DNA of 58,718 bases, from the NCBI GenBank assembly GCA_019351955.1, contig JABBOE010000005.1:1-58718 (forward strand), given 5' to 3'. A program made the translations under genes and the position numbers. Of this stretch, positions 39,781-51,528 are shown piece after piece; position 1 is the stretch's first letter, and each line of letters starts with the position of its first letter. The DNA is from Pseudomonadota bacterium (GTDB lineage Bacteria; Pseudomonadota; Gammaproteobacteria; Burkholderiales; Burkholderiaceae_C). The notes under the pieces are model-generated. The model did not search any database, was not told where the DNA came from, and saw only the letters and a program-made list of their open reading frames with translations.

Positions 39781-40845
39781 TTATTTCACCTTGGGGTCGA
39801 GTTCGCCCTTGTCGTAGCGCTTGACCATGGCTTCCAGGCTCAGCGGCTTGATTTTGGAGGCGTTGCCTGCCGTGCCGAAGGCTTCATAACGCGCCTTGCA
39901 GATGTCCTTCATGGCCTTGGTCGAGGCAATCAGGAATTTGCGGGGATCGAACTCCTTCGGATTCTGGGCCAGGAACTGGCGGGTAGCCCCGGTCGATGCC
40001 ATGCGCAGATCGGTATCGATATTGACCTTGCGCACGCCGTGTTTGATCCCCTCGACGATCTCTTCGACGGGCACGCCATACGTCTCACCCATGTCGCCGC
40101 CGAACGAGTTGATGACCTTGAGCCATTCCTGCGGCACGGAGGATGAGCCATGCATCACCAGATGGGTATTGGGAATGCGCGCGTGAATTTCCTTGATACG
40201 GCCAATCGCCAGAATGTCGCCAGTGGGCGGGCGGGTGAACTTGTATGCCCCATGACTGGTGCCGATCGCGATGGCCAGCGCATCCACGCGGGTCTTCTTG
40301 ACGAAGTCGGCTGCCTCCTCGGGGTCGGTCAGCAGCTGGCTGTGATCGAGCACGCCTTCGGCGCCGATGCCATCCTCCTCACCAGCGGTTCCCGTTTCCA
40401 GCGAGCCAAGGCAACCAAGCTCGCCTTCGACGGACACGCCACAGGCGTGCGCGATTTCGACCGTGCGGCGCGTGACGTCGATGTTGTACTCATAGCTCGT
40501 CGGCGTTTTCCCGTCTTCGCCCAGCGAACCATCCATCATCACGGAAGAAAAACCGAGCTGGATCGAACGTTGGCACACCGCCGGGCTGGTCCCGTGATCC
40601 TGATGCATGCACACGGGAATATCGGGAAACTCCTCGATGGCGGCCAGGATGAGGTGGCGAAGAAAGGGCGCACCGGCGTACTTGCGTGCGCCCGCGGAAG
40701 CCTGGACGATCACGGGCGAGTCGGTCTCGGCAGCGGCTTCCATGATGGCGCGCATCTGCTCGAGGTTGTTAACGTTGAAAGCGGGGACGCCGTAGCTGTG
40801 CTCGGCCGCGTGGTCGAGCAGTTGACGCAGGGAAATGAGGGCCAT
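39781..40845 (-). CDS. cbbA: Class II fructose-1,6-bisphosphate aldolase, Calvin type
   Basis: A zinc-dependent aldolase that makes fructose-1,6-bisphosphate and sedoheptulose-1,7-bisphosphate in the Calvin cycle. It has 354 residues. The motif CMHQDHGTS (residues 80-88) has zinc-ligand His; [14 protein letters not shown] and MHGSSSVPQ are the other site segments. It follows pgk by 31 bp. Length and sequence type match CbbA of Burkholderiales. Confidence 0.96.
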   Translation of the reverse strand: MALISLRQLLDHAAEHSYGVPAFNVNNLEQMRAIMEAAAETDSPVIVQASAGARKYAGAPFLRHLILAAIEEFPDIPVCMHQDHGTSPAVCQRSIQLGFSSVMMDGSLGEDGKTPTSYEYNIDVTRRTVEIAHACGVSVEGELGCLGSLETGTAGEEDGIGAEGVLDHSQLLTDPEEAADFVKKTRVDALAIAIGTSHGAYKFTRPPTGDILAIGRIKEIHARIPNTHLVMHGSSSVPQEWLKVINSFGGDMGETYGVPVEEIVEGIKHGVRKVNIDTDLRMASTGATRQFLAQNPKEFDPRKFLIASTKAMKDICKARYEAFGTAGNASKIKPLSLEAMVKRYDKGELDPKVK

Positions 40846-40877
40846 GGTGGAACTCCGGTTCGGATGGGTAGCGTGAA

Positions 40878-42083
40878 TTAGGACAGGGGCGTGCGCGAGC
40901 GCTGCTGGAGGATCTCGAAGGCGGGCAGCGTCTTGCCTTCCAGAACTTCCAGGAACGCGCCGCCTCCGGTGGAGATGTAGCCGATTTTGTCGGCAATGTT
41001 GTACTTGGCAATCGCGGCCAAAGTATCGCCGCCGCCAGCGATGGAAAAGGCCTTGCTCGTTGCGACAGCTTGGGCCAGCGTTTTGGTACCGTTGGAGAAT
41101 GCATCAAACTCAAACACACCCACCGGACCGTTCCAAACGATGGTGCCTGCAGCCGTGAGCTTGTGGGCCAGCTTGGCGGCTGTCTTGGGGCCGATATCCA
41201 AGATCAGGTCATCGGCAGCCACGTCGTGGGCCGCTTTCACGGTGGCTTCCGCGGTGGCGCTGAACTGCTTGGCCACGACAACGTCCTCAGGAATCGGCAC
41301 TTCGGCTCCGCGCGCCTTCATCTTGTCGATGACCTGACGTGCCTCGTCCAGCAAGTCAGGCTCGGCCAGACTCTTGCCGATAGGCAGGCCACAAGCGAGC
41401 ATGAACGTGTTGGCGATGCCGCCGCCGACGATCAAGCCGTCGACCTTGTCAGCCAGGCTCTGCAGGATCGTGAGCTTGGTCGACACCTTGGAGCCGGCCA
41501 CGATGGCCATCAGCGGGCGCGCAGGATTGGCCAGCGCGCGGTTGACAGCGTCGATTTCAGCGGCCAGAAGCGGGCCTGCGCAGGCAATCGGCGCATATTT
41601 CGCGATCCCGTATGTGCTGGCCTCGGCACGATGCGCAGTGCCAAAGGCATCGTGCACGAAGATGTCACAAAGCTTGGCCATCTTCTGTGCAAGCGCATCA
41701 TCGTTCTTCTTCTCGCCCTTGTTGAGCCTGCAGTTTTCAAGCAACACGACGTCGCCGGGATACACCTGAAAGGCACCATCCACCCAATTGCTCACCAGCG
41801 GCACCGGGCGTCCGAGCAACTCGGCCAGGCGGCGAGCCACCGGCGCGAGCGAATCTTCGGGCTTGAATTCGCCCTCGGTGGGCCGCCCGAGGTGCGACGT
41901 GACCATGACGGCGGCGCCAGCATTGAGGGCCATCTGAATGGCCGGCACCGAGGCCCGCACCCGCGTGTCCTCGGTAATTTCACCTGTGGCGCTGAGCGGT
42001 ACGTTCAGATCGGCGCGTATGAAGACGCGCTTGTCCTGCGCGAACCCGCGCTTGCAGACTTCTTCGAAGGTCAGGATATGCAT
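40878..42083 (-). CDS. cbbK: Phosphoglycerate kinase
   Basis: Interconverts 3-phosphoglycerate and 1,3-bisphosphoglycerate. It has 401 residues. Seen motifs are RADLNVPLS near the start, [10 protein letters not shown], the substrate-binding [11 protein letters not shown], and the nucleotide loop GGGDTLAAI. It lies between cbbG and cbbA in the operon; pgk would be the name outside the Calvin setting. Confidence 0.97.
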   Translation of the reverse strand: MHILTFEEVCKRGFAQDKRVFIRADLNVPLSATGEITEDTRVRASVPAIQMALNAGAAVMVTSHLGRPTEGEFKPEDSLAPVARRLAELLGRPVPLVSNWVDGAFQVYPGDVVLLENCRLNKGEKKNDDALAQKMAKLCDIFVHDAFGTAHRAEASTYGIAKYAPIACAGPLLAAEIDAVNRALANPARPLMAIVAGSKVSTKLTILQSLADKVDGLIVGGGIANTFMLACGLPIGKSLAEPDLLDEARQVIDKMKARGAEVPIPEDVVVAKQFSATAEATVKAAHDVAADDLILDIGPKTAAKLAHKLTAAGTIVWNGPVGVFEFDAFSNGTKTLAQAVATSKAFSIAGGGDTLAAIAKYNIADKIGYISTGGGAFLEVLEGKTLPAFEILQQRSRTPLS

Positions 42084-42165
42084 GGAACCCTTTTCAATTC
42101 AGGCAGACTGCTGAACGCACGCACCGCAACGCGCAGCAAGCGCGGTACGCGGCTGTTCAACAGGA

Positions 42166-43963
<1,798 letters not shown>

Positions 43964-43971
43964 TCCAAGCC

Positions 43972-46065
43972 TTAATTCATCGCACGCACGACGTTGCTGT
44001 CCTCGGATTCGTGACGCGAGACGTGCATGCGCAACACGGCCTGAGCGACCTCGGCCGTATGCTCGGGCGTGATCTTGAAATACTTGTAGAGATCGATGGC
44101 TGGCGCCGACTCCCCGAACGCCGCAATACCGACAACGCCGCCCGACAATCCCACGTACTTACGCCAGAAATCGGGCTGCGCGGCTTCGACCGCCACCCGT
44201 GGTACATACAGGGGTAGCACGGTATTGCGGAACGCCTCGTCTTGCCGGTCAAACACATTGGTGCAGGGCATGGAGACAACGCGCGCAGCCACGCCGGCCT
44301 CAGCCAGCAACTTTTGGGCCTTTAGCGCGATTTCGACTTCGGAGCCAGTGCCAATCAACACCACCTGGGGCTGGCCGCCAACCGCCTCCGACAGCACGTA
44401 AGCACCGCGCGCGATCTGCGCTTCGGCACCCTCGGGATGCTGCGACGCTACCAGATTCTGGCGCGACAGGAGCAGGGCGCTCGGACCGGTTTTGCGCTCG
44501 ACCGCGCATTTCCAGGCCACTGCCGTTTCCAACACGTCAGCCGGGCGCCAGACATCCAGATTGGGGATAAGCCGCAAACTCGGCGCTTGCTCGATGGCCT
44601 GGTGCGTGGGACCGTCCTCGCCAAGGCCAATCGAGTCATGCGAGAAGACGTGTACCACGCGCTGTTTCATCAGCGCGCTCATCCGCACTGCGTTGCGCGA
44701 GTAATCGGAAAACATCAAAAAAGTCCCACCATAAGGCAGGAAGCCGCCGTGCAGCGACATACCGCTCATCATGGCGGCCATGCCGAATTCACGCACGCCA
44801 TAGGAAAGGTAGTTCACCGGCTCCCCATCCTTCGCGCCGGCCCAGGGCTTGGACCCCTTCACCGCGGTGAGATTCGATCCCGTGAGGTCGGCTGAACCGC
44901 CAAACATACCTGGCAAGGCGGGCACGAGGGTTTCCAACGCGATCTGCGACGCCTTGCGCGTGGCGGTGGAAGCCGTCACGCCACGCGCTGACGCGTATAG
45001 GGCATGAACGGTTTGCGCCCAGTCGGCAGGAAGGTCACCGCTCATGCGGCGCGTGAACTCGGCGGCGAGCCCGGGGTGGGCCTTTGCGTAGATGGTGAAT
45101 CGGTCGTTCCAATCAGCCTCCAGCTTGCTGCCATGGCCGCGCGCATCCCAGGCGTCATAGATATCTTGCGGGATCTCGAATGCGCCGTATGTCCACCCCA
45201 GCGCATGACGCGTGGCATCCGCCTCCGCAGGGCCCAAAGCCGACCCATGCACGTCGTGGGTCCCGGCTTTGTGGGGCGAGCCCCACCCGATGGTGGTCTG
45301 GCAGATGATAAGCGTGGGCTTGTCAGCGCTTGTCTTCGCCTCCGCAGTCGCTTGCTCCACGGCCTGCGCATCATGGCCGTCGATCGGGCCGATGACGTTC
45401 CAGCCGTAGGACTCAAAACGCAGCTTGGTATTGTCCGTAAACCAATGCTCGACATGCCCGTCAATGGAAATGCCATTGTCGTCGTAATAGGCGATGAGCT
45501 TGTTGAGCTTGAGAGTACCCGCCAGCGAGCATGCCTCGTGGCTGATACCTTCCATCAGACAACCGTCGCCCACAAAAACATAGGTGTGGTGGTTCACGAT
45601 GCTGTGGCCAGGCTGATTGAACCTCCGGGCCAGCATTTGTTCGGCAAACGCCATACCGACGGCATTGGCGAGTCCCTGACCGAGCGGGCCAGTCGTGGTC
45701 TCCACCCCTGGCGTATACCCCACTTCCGGATGACCCGGGGTTTTGCTGTGCAACTGGCGGAAACGTTTGAGCTCCTCGATGGGCAGGTCATAGCCCGTGA
45801 GATGCAGCAGGGCGTAGATCAGCATCGACCCATGGCCGTTGGACAACACGAAACGATCGCGGTCGACCCAGTGGGGGTTTGCCGGATTGTGGTGCATGTG
45901 GTTTCGCCACAGGACCTCGGCAATATCGGCCATGCCCATGGGCGCGCCGGGGTGACCGGATTTGGCAGCCTCCACTCCGTCGATGGCGAGAAAGCGTATC
46001 GCGTTGGCCAAGCGACGACGTTGCGTGGGATCAATGACAGGGAAAAGTGCGTTGTGCGCGTTCAT
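43972..46065 (-). CDS. cbbT: Transketolase
   Basis: A thiamine-diphosphate enzyme of the Calvin cycle and pentose phosphate pathway. It has 697 residues. The TPP motif spans GDGCLMEG to DDNGISIDG; other motifs are [21 protein letters not shown] and the transketolase signature GEDGPTHQ. The start MNAHNALFP at 46065 is standard. It follows cbbP by 38 bp. Confidence 0.97.
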   Translation of the reverse strand: MNAHNALFPVIDPTQRRRLANAIRFLAIDGVEAAKSGHPGAPMGMADIAEVLWRNHMHHNPANPHWVDRDRFVLSNGHGSMLIYALLHLTGYDLPIEELKRFRQLHSKTPGHPEVGYTPGVETTTGPLGQGLANAVGMAFAEQMLARRFNQPGHSIVNHHTYVFVGDGCLMEGISHEACSLAGTLKLNKLIAYYDDNGISIDGHVEHWFTDNTKLRFESYGWNVIGPIDGHDAQAVEQATAEAKTSADKPTLIICQTTIGWGSPHKAGTHDVHGSALGPAEADATRHALGWTYGAFEIPQDIYDAWDARGHGSKLEADWNDRFTIYAKAHPGLAAEFTRRMSGDLPADWAQTVHALYASARGVTASTATRKASQIALETLVPALPGMFGGSADLTGSNLTAVKGSKPWAGAKDGEPVNYLSYGVREFGMAAMMSGMSLHGGFLPYGGTFLMFSDYSRNAVRMSALMKQRVVHVFSHDSIGLGEDGPTHQAIEQAPSLRLIPNLDVWRPADVLETAVAWKCAVERKTGPSALLLSRQNLVASQHPEGAEAQIARGAYVLSEAVGGQPQVVLIGTGSEVEIALKAQKLLAEAGVAARVVSMPCTNVFDRQDEAFRNTVLPLYVPRVAVEAAQPDFWRKYVGLSGGVVGIAAFGESAPAIDLYKYFKITPEHTAEVAQAVLRMHVSRHESEDSNVVRAMN

Positions 46066-46103
46066 GGGTTCACTCTCGCGAATTGGGGGACGACGACCCG
46101 GTA

Positions 46104-46979
46104 TCAGCCGGCGCGGCGCTTGATGTCCATCAGCCGCATGATCATGGGGGTAAAGATGAGTTGCATCGCCAAGCCCATCTTGCCACCGGGCACTACGAGC
46201 GTATTGGGCCGCGTCATCCATGAATCGTGCAGCATGGAGATGAGGTACGGGAAATCAATGCCATGCGGGTCGGCAAACCGGATCACGACCATGCTTTCAT
46301 CCAAGCTTGGGATGTCCTTGGCGATGAATGGATTGGACGTATCCACGGTCGGAACCCGCTGAAAGTTCACATGCGTGCGCGAAAACTGCGGCGCAATGTG
46401 GTGCACATAGTCGGGCATGCGGCGCAGGATCGTGTCCATGACGGCCTCCTGCGAGTAGCCACGCTGGACTTGGTCGCGGTGCAACTTCTGGATCCACTCC
46501 AGGTTGATGATGGGCACCACGCCCACGAGAAGGTCGACTTGTTTGGCAACGTTGATCGCGTCGTCGGCATAGCCCCCGTGGAGGCCTTCGTAGAACATGA
46601 GATCAGAGCTTGCGGTGATATCTTTCCACGATGTGAAATTACCGGGTTCGACACCAAACTCGGCCGCTTCGCCAGCGTCGTGAATGTATTTACGCGCCTT
46701 GCCGCCGCCTGTGGCGCCATAGGTCTTGAAGAGATCCTCCAATTCACTCAGCAGGTTGGCATCCGGCCCGAAGTGACTGAAATTGCCATTGCCCGCGAGC
46801 TCCTGCTTTTTCATTTCCTCCCGCATTTCCGTCCGGTTGTACTTGTGGAAGGAATCACCCTCGATAATCTGCGCGGTAAGCTTTTCGCGTCGAAAGATGT
46901 GCTGGAAACTGCGCATCACCGTAGTGGTGCCGGCTCCCGACGAGCCCGTGATGGCGATGATGGGGTATTTAGCTGACAT
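46104..46979 (-). CDS. cbbP: Phosphoribulokinase
   Basis: Makes ribulose-1,5-bisphosphate; it is diagnostic for the Calvin cycle. It has 291 residues, the class I (octameric bacterial) size. The P-loop GSSGAGTTT is at 12-20; [18 protein letters not shown] and VVPIINLEW are conserved blocks. It follows cbbF by 110 bp. With no RuBisCO in the window, the substrate must be consumed by an enzyme encoded elsewhere. Confidence 0.98.
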   Translation of the reverse strand: MSAKYPIIAITGSSGAGTTTVMRSFQHIFRREKLTAQIIEGDSFHKYNRTEMREEMKKQELAGNGNFSHFGPDANLLSELEDLFKTYGATGGGKARKYIHDAGEAAEFGVEPGNFTSWKDITASSDLMFYEGLHGGYADDAINVAKQVDLLVGVVPIINLEWIQKLHRDQVQRGYSQEAVMDTILRRMPDYVHHIAPQFSRTHVNFQRVPTVDTSNPFIAKDIPSLDESMVVIRFADPHGIDFPYLISMLHDSWMTRPNTLVVPGGKMGLAMQLIFTPMIMRLMDIKRRAG

Positions 46980-47089
46980 GGCGTGAAGGTGCGAAAGGAA
47001 TAATCCGGAAAAACTGAAGGCAGCATCCGCCAACCGTGGCGTGCGGATGCGCGATGTCTCGTGTACTGGCAATACCAGCGCAGCAGGGC

Positions 47090-48169
47090 TCAGGCCCGCA
47101 GGTCGTCGCTGTACAGGGAACGGTCCTTGAACAGCGGCGATGCGAAGGGCTTGTCTTCACCGCTATCGTATTCCCGGTGGTAGCGCTCCAGGCGCTCAAT
47201 CTCGTTCCTCGAACCCAACATCACTGGCACGCGTTGGTGCAGTGATGTTGGCTGCACCGTGAGAATGCGGCCACGGCCAGTGGAGGCAGCCCCTCCGGCC
47301 TGTTCGATGATGAAGGCTATGGGATTGGCCTCATACATCAGGCGCAAGCGGCCTGGCTTGCTTGGGTCCTTGGCATCCTTCGGGTACATGAAAATTCCTC
47401 CGCGCATGAGAATGCGGTGCACGTCGGCGACCATGGAGGCTATCCAGCGGGTGTTGAAGTCGCGGCCGCGGTCGCCAGTCTTACCGGCTTTACATTCGGC
47501 CACATAGCGCTGCACCGGCGGCTCCCAGAAGCGCTCGTTGCTGCTGTTAATCGCATATTCGGCGGTGTCGGCCGGAATCTGCAGATCGGGATGGGTGAGA
47601 ATGAAATTGCCAATCTCACGATCAAGCGTAAAGCCATGCGTTCCCTTGCCCACGGTCAGGACCATCATGGTCGATGGACCGTAGATGGCATACCCGGCAG
47701 CGACTTGTTCCACGCCGGGACGCAGGTAATCCGCCACGGTGGGGTCACCGATCTTGCCATGGCGCAGGACAGAGAAAATGGTCCCTACCGACACGTTGAC
47801 GTCGATGTTGGACGAGCCGTCGAGGGGATCGAACACGAGAAGGTAAGGACCGCGCTCAAACTCCTTCGCCAGCATGTAGGGATCGTCCATTTCCTCGGAC
47901 GCCATGCCCGCCACCAATCCGCCCCATTCGCATGCCTGGATCATCGCATCGTTGGAAAGCACGTCCAGCTTTTTCTGGGTTTCGCCCTGCACGTTCTCGG
48001 TGCCCAACGAGCCGAGGAATCCACCGAGCGCACCTTTGGCCGTCATCGAGGCAATGGCCTTGACGGCGGCGGTGACATCGATCAACAGCGCGGCCAGGTC
48101 CGACTGGTCTTCTGAGCCCCGGAGTTGTTCGATGAGAAATTTGGAAATAGTGGTGCGGCCTTGCTGCAT
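47090..48169 (-). CDS. cbbF: Class I fructose-1,6-bisphosphatase
   Basis: Hydrolyses fructose-1,6-bisphosphate in sugar regeneration. It has 359 residues: metal site [30 protein letters not shown], and [16 protein letters not shown] lies 8-11 bp before the ATG on the minus strand. It is the first gene of the operon, divergent from cbbR, with a leader that contains a long hairpin (48240-48276). Confidence 0.96.
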   Translation of the reverse strand: MQQGRTTISKFLIEQLRGSEDQSDLAALLIDVTAAVKAIASMTAKGALGGFLGSLGTENVQGETQKKLDVLSNDAMIQACEWGGLVAGMASEEMDDPYMLAKEFERGPYLLVFDPLDGSSNIDVNVSVGTIFSVLRHGKIGDPTVADYLRPGVEQVAAGYAIYGPSTMMVLTVGKGTHGFTLDREIGNFILTHPDLQIPADTAEYAINSSNERFWEPPVQRYVAECKAGKTGDRGRDFNTRWIASMVADVHRILMRGGIFMYPKDAKDPSKPGRLRLMYEANPIAFIIEQAGGAASTGRGRILTVQPTSLHQRVPVMLGSRNEIERLERYHREYDSGEDKPFASPLFKDRSLYSDDLRA

Positions 48170-48239
48170 GATGAGTCTCCAGGTTCGAAAACAGAACGGC
48201 AAGCCCCGCCAGGGGGCTAAGGCACTCAGGGCGCGCCGC

Positions 48240-48276
48240 CCTTCCGGCCCTGTGCGTGGCGCGCAGGGCCGGAAGG
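48240..48276 (-). promoter_or_regulatory. Long hairpin in the cbbF leader
   Basis: CCTTCCGGCCCTG (48240-48252) is the exact complement of CAGGGCCGGAAGG (48264-48276). The 11 nt between can pair further (3 G-C pairs and one G-T), giving a stem of about 17 bp with a 3-nt loop. It lies 71-107 bp before the cbbF ATG. No T-run follows in either direction, so it is not a standard terminator. Confidence 0.6.
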
Positions 48277-48424
48277 AATGCGACCCGGGCTCGTGTCGGG
48301 TTCGGGGCAATCGTCTCGTCGATCGTTGCCCGCGATTGTTAGGTGCTGGCCGGCAGACTCGGAAAACCTGCGCCAGTGATGCCTCGCTTCGCTGGCCATC
48401 GTTGCGCGCAAAACCTTGCCGGCT

Positions 48425-48481
48425 CCTGACTGCTTTTTCAAACACCCTGAGCCGCGACGCAGTCAGGACGTTTGAAAAAGC
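48425..48481. repeat. Two interleaved inverted repeats between cbbF and cbbR
   Basis: Arm A CCTGACTGC (48425-48433) pairs with A' GCAGTCAGG (48459-48467); arm B GCTTTTTCAAAC (48432-48443) pairs with B' GTTTGAAAAAGC (48470-48481). The order A-B-A'-B' is not nested, so both pairs together would make an H-type pseudoknot rather than a simple hairpin. Equally, the right block is a permuted reverse complement of the left. Confidence 0.65.
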
Positions 48482-48508
48482 CCGCAGCCAGAATTAACGG
48501 AGACTCGC

Positions 48509-48664
48509 ATGAACAGAACATTGCGACTGCGGGAAAAGCTCATCGGTTACCCTTTGAGCCCGTTCACAACTGGCAAGCGCCACCACACCCGTGGGTCTGG
48601 AGAGGCGACGCTCGATACACCTTCAGGATTGCCACCGTTTCAGGTACAACTCTGTTGCGTGTAA
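48509..48664 (+). CDS. Possible 51-residue small protein upstream of cbbR
   Basis: A frame from ATG 48509 to TAA 48664, preceded by CGGAGA at a fair distance (6-11 bp). The product starts MNRTLRLREKLIGYPLSP and ends QVQLCCV; it is basic with no known domain. It lies within the cbbF-cbbR control region, so it might be a leader peptide or chance. I do not recognise it and hold it as a weak candidate. Confidence 0.22.
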   Translation: MNRTLRLREKLIGYPLSPFTTGKRHHTRGSGEATLDTPSGLPPFQVQLCCV

Positions 48665-48683
48665 ATATAAGCCCAAGCGCAAT

Positions 48684-48728
48684 TAAGGTAAATTCACTTT
48701 TTCTTGATTGCAAGTTCAGAATTTCTGA
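48684..48728. promoter_or_regulatory. LysR-type (CbbR) binding-site candidates
   Basis: TAA-N7-TCA at 48684-48696 fits the CbbR core TNA-N7-TNA. A second, perfect dyad TCAGAA-T-TTCTGA (48716-48728) fits T-N11-A and overlaps the cbbR start codon, a position suited to autorepression. The surrounding 48656-48710 stretch is notably A/T-rich for this genome. Confidence 0.5.
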
Positions 48729-48730
48729 TG

Positions 48731-49792
48731 ATGAATATCACCTTGCGCCAATTGCGTGTGTTCGTTGCCGCGGCGCGGCATCTCAACTTTGGAAAGGCCG
48801 CCAAGGATCTACACCTCACGCCCCCGGCCATTTCCATGCAGATTCGCGATCTGGAACTGCAGGTGGGCTTGCCGCTGTTTGAACGCCGCGGCAAATCCGT
48901 CAGCCTGACCATGACCGGGGAATACCTTTTGCTGTATGCCCGACGCATGCTCGCCACCCTCAAGGACGCCGAGGACGCTCTGGCGCGCTTTCGCGGCCTG
49001 CAGACAGGCCGCCTGACGATCGGCATGGTCAGCACCGCGAAGTATTTCGTGCCGCGCCTGCTCAAGCTGTTTCGCGAGGAGCACCCCCACATCGAGGTTC
49101 GCCTGGTGGTCGGCAACCGTGAGCAGCTGGTATCGCAATTGCAAGGCAATGACCTGGACCTCGCCGTCATGGGTCGCCCACCCCGTGAGATTGACACGCG
49201 CGCTGAGCCGTTCGCTGCGCATCCACTGGGCGTCGTGTGCGCGCCTGACCATCCGCTGATGGGCGGCGAGCCCACCGCAGCAGCGGCGCTGGCGAACTAC
49301 GGATTCATCATCCGTGAAAGCGGCTCAGGAACGCGCACGGCCATGGAGGAGTACCTTCGTCAGCATCGCGTCGATGTGCGCATCGAGATGGAGCTGGCCA
49401 GCAACGAGACCATCAAGCAGGCAGTGATGTCCGGCATGGGCATCAGCTTCCTGTCGCTGCACAGCATCGGGATGGAGTTGCGCACGGGCATGATCGGCGT
49501 ACCCGAAGTTGAAGGTCTGCCGCTCATTCGGCGCTGGCATGTGGTCAATACCGCAGCAAAGATGCTTTCGCCCTCGGCCGAAGCATTCCGCTACTTTGTT
49601 CTGGAACATGGCGAGTCCTATCTGGCGCAGGAATTTGGGCGCCTACAGCCACTTGCGCTCGAACCTGCACACGTCAAGCCTTTGGGGGCGCGCCCTTCCT
49701 CCCACCTCAATCCTGCGGCGCCAGCCCCCCACACGCCGCCAGAAAAACCAGCGGCGCCGTCTCGGCGCGCAGCACGCGCGACCCGAGGCTGA
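48731..49792 (+). CDS. cbbR: LysR-type regulator of the Calvin-cycle operon
   Basis: A 353-residue LysR activator: HTH at about 16-40 (NFGKAAKDLHLTPPAISMQI) and an effector domain typical of CbbR (GRLTIGMVSTAKYFVPRLL; ESGSGTR; GMGISFLSLHS). CbbR proteins respond to Calvin metabolites or NADPH. It is divergent from cbbF. The start is ATG 48731 or the adjoining 48728. The C-terminal 40 residues are Pro/Ala-rich, exceed the family length, and are encoded over the 3' end of rsmE on the other strand (86-bp overlap). Confidence 0.93.
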   Translation: MNITLRQLRVFVAAARHLNFGKAAKDLHLTPPAISMQIRDLELQVGLPLFERRGKSVSLTMTGEYLLLYARRMLATLKDAEDALARFRGLQTGRLTIGMVSTAKYFVPRLLKLFREEHPHIEVRLVVGNREQLVSQLQGNDLDLAVMGRPPREIDTRAEPFAAHPLGVVCAPDHPLMGGEPTAAAALANYGFIIRESGSGTRTAMEEYLRQHRVDVRIEMELASNETIKQAVMSGMGISFLSLHSIGMELRTGMIGVPEVEGLPLIRRWHVVNTAAKMLSPSAEAFRYFVLEHGESYLAQEFGRLQPLALEPAHVKPLGARPSSHLNPAAPAPHTPPEKPAAPSRRAARATRG

Positions 49793-50486
49793 GCGGTGCA
49801 AAGCCCGCGGCCCGCGCTCGCGCCGCTTCCTCGGCGTCCAGACCACCCTCAGGGCCGCTCAACGCCAGGATCGAGCGCGCAGCCGGGGGATCGGCCCGCA
49901 GGCTCGCTTCATATTGGGCCGCCCAAACCACAAATGGCGCAGCATTCCCCTCGCGCGGTGCGGCCAGCAGGCAGCGTGCGTGCCCTGCCCCATCGCTGCG
50001 GTCAAAGGCGGGCAAAGTCCCAAGCCAGCTCCGAAGCGAAAGGACCGGCCGAACCTCCGGTATGCGGTTGCGCCCGCACTGCTCGCACGCTGCGACGACG
50101 ACTGCCTGCCAATGCGCCGCCCGACGTGCTGCGCGCTCACCCTCCAGGCGCAGCACACTGCGCACGGTCATCAAGGGCTGAAGCGCTGCAACCCCCATTT
50201 CGGTAGCCTTTTCCACCAGCCAATCCATGCGGTCATTAGCGGGCATTCCCACGGCCAGTGTCACAGCCCACGGAAGCTCTCGCTCAATCGGCACATGGCC
50301 AAGGATCTCGGCGCGCGCCGGGCCTGCCGTCGAGACCAGCCGCGCCTCCCACTCGCCACCACGCCCGTCGAACACATGGAATTCGTCCCCCGGACGCAGC
50401 CGCAACGCATGCAAATGGCGAACCGTGTCGGCCGGCATGTCAAGCACACCCGCAGCGATCGGACCTGGCAGATGCAGTCGGGGCAC
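49707..50486 (-). CDS. rsmE: 16S rRNA (uracil-1498-N3)-methyltransferase RsmE
   Basis: A SPOUT-fold methyltransferase that modifies U1498 of 16S rRNA. It has 259 residues with the knot motifs LSGPEGGLDAEEA and LGSRVLRAETAPL. It is the third gene of the glnE-tal-rsmE run, 41 bp after tal. Its last 86 bp overlap the cbbR tail on the opposite strand. Confidence 0.94.
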   Translation of the reverse strand: MPRLHLPGPIAAGVLDMPADTVRHLHALRLRPGDEFHVFDGRGGEWEARLVSTAGPARAEILGHVPIERELPWAVTLAVGMPANDRMDWLVEKATEMGVAALQPLMTVRSVLRLEGERAARRAAHWQAVVVAACEQCGRNRIPEVRPVLSLRSWLGTLPAFDRSDGAGHARCLLAAPREGNAAPFVVWAAQYEASLRADPPAARSILALSGPEGGLDAEEAARARAAGFAPLSLGSRVLRAETAPLVFLAACGGLAPQD

Positions 50487-50527
50487 GGAAGTCGCTCTGG
50501 GGGAAGTCAGCGAAACGGCGTCACGGC

Positions 50528-51478
50528 TCAGCGTTGCAGAAGGTCCAGCAATGCCACCGTGTCAGCGGAAAACTGCGTGATGCCCTCGTGCAGTTTCGTC
50601 GTACCCATCACGTCCGCTGCCAGTTCCGCATCGAACGCTGCCTGCGTCAGGGCAAGGGGCCTGTCGTCCTCGGGATCGCCGGCGTGCTCGGGGTCAAGCC
50701 GGCGCGGCATGGGGTCGTTGGATTGCGCCAGGGTCTCGAGCAGTGTCGGGGCAATCGTGAGCAGGTCGCATCCGGCGAGTGCCTCGATTTGTGCCGTGTC
50801 ACGAAAGCTTGCGCCCATGACTTCAGTGCCGATGCCACGTGACTTATAGAAACGCCAGATACGCAACAAGGCACGCACGCCCGGATCGCTCAGCCCGCGC
50901 ATGGCCTGTGCGTCCCAAGCCTCGCCAGCCTGCATCCGATACCAATCGGTGATGCGCCCGACGAAGGGCGAAATCAGCTGTACGTCAACAGCAGCGCTGG
51001 CCCGCGCCTGAACAAAGGAAAACAGCAGGGTCATGTTGCAGGCGATGCCATCGGCCCGTAGCCTGCGCGCGGCCTCGATCCCGGCCCACGTGGAGGCGAT
51101 CTTGATCAACACGCGTTCGCGGGCCACGCCCTGTGCGGCATACAGTGCGTGGATCCGGTGCGCGCGCTTTACGGTCGCGTCACAGTCGTGCGATAGCCGG
51201 GCGTCGACCTCGGTGGACACCCGACCGGGAATGCGCTCGAGGATCTCGCAGCCAAAACGCACCAGAAGGCGATCCATCGCTGCGTCCGGGTTGCCGCGGA
51301 CATCCTCGCGCACCTCGGGCAAGGCCAGCAAGGGCGCGTACTCGCGCTGGCGTGTGGCGCGCAGCACAAGGCTCGGGTTCGTGGTCGCATCTTGTGGCTG
51401 CAGGCGCGGCAACTGCAGGTATTCGGCGGTATCGGCCACGATTGCGCTGACGCGACGCAAGGCTTGCAGGCTATTCAT
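50528..51478 (-). CDS. tal: Transaldolase
   Basis: Transfers dihydroxyacetone units between sugar phosphates in the pentose phosphate pathway. It has 316 residues: DATTNPSLVL near residue 30 and the Schiff-base Lys126 in VLIKIASTWAGIEA. The start MNSLQALRRV at 51478 is chosen over an upstream ATG at 51520 that would add 14 unrelated residues. It lies between glnE (49-bp gap) and rsmE. Confidence 0.95.
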   Translation of the reverse strand: MNSLQALRRVSAIVADTAEYLQLPRLQPQDATTNPSLVLRATRQREYAPLLALPEVREDVRGNPDAAMDRLLVRFGCEILERIPGRVSTEVDARLSHDCDATVKRAHRIHALYAAQGVARERVLIKIASTWAGIEAARRLRADGIACNMTLLFSFVQARASAAVDVQLISPFVGRITDWYRMQAGEAWDAQAMRGLSDPGVRALLRIWRFYKSRGIGTEVMGASFRDTAQIEALAGCDLLTIAPTLLETLAQSNDPMPRRLDPEHAGDPEDDRPLALTQAAFDAELAADVMGTTKLHEGITQFSADTVALLDLLQR

Positions 51479-51528
51479 GGTTGCATCGTAGTGAAAGACC
51501 ACGGATCGCAAGCACGGCATGCGTGCGT

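Noticed and set aside
45004-46362. 452-codon plus-strand frame antisense to cbbT
   Set aside because: cbbT is intact with all TPP motifs; the antisense product has no family features.
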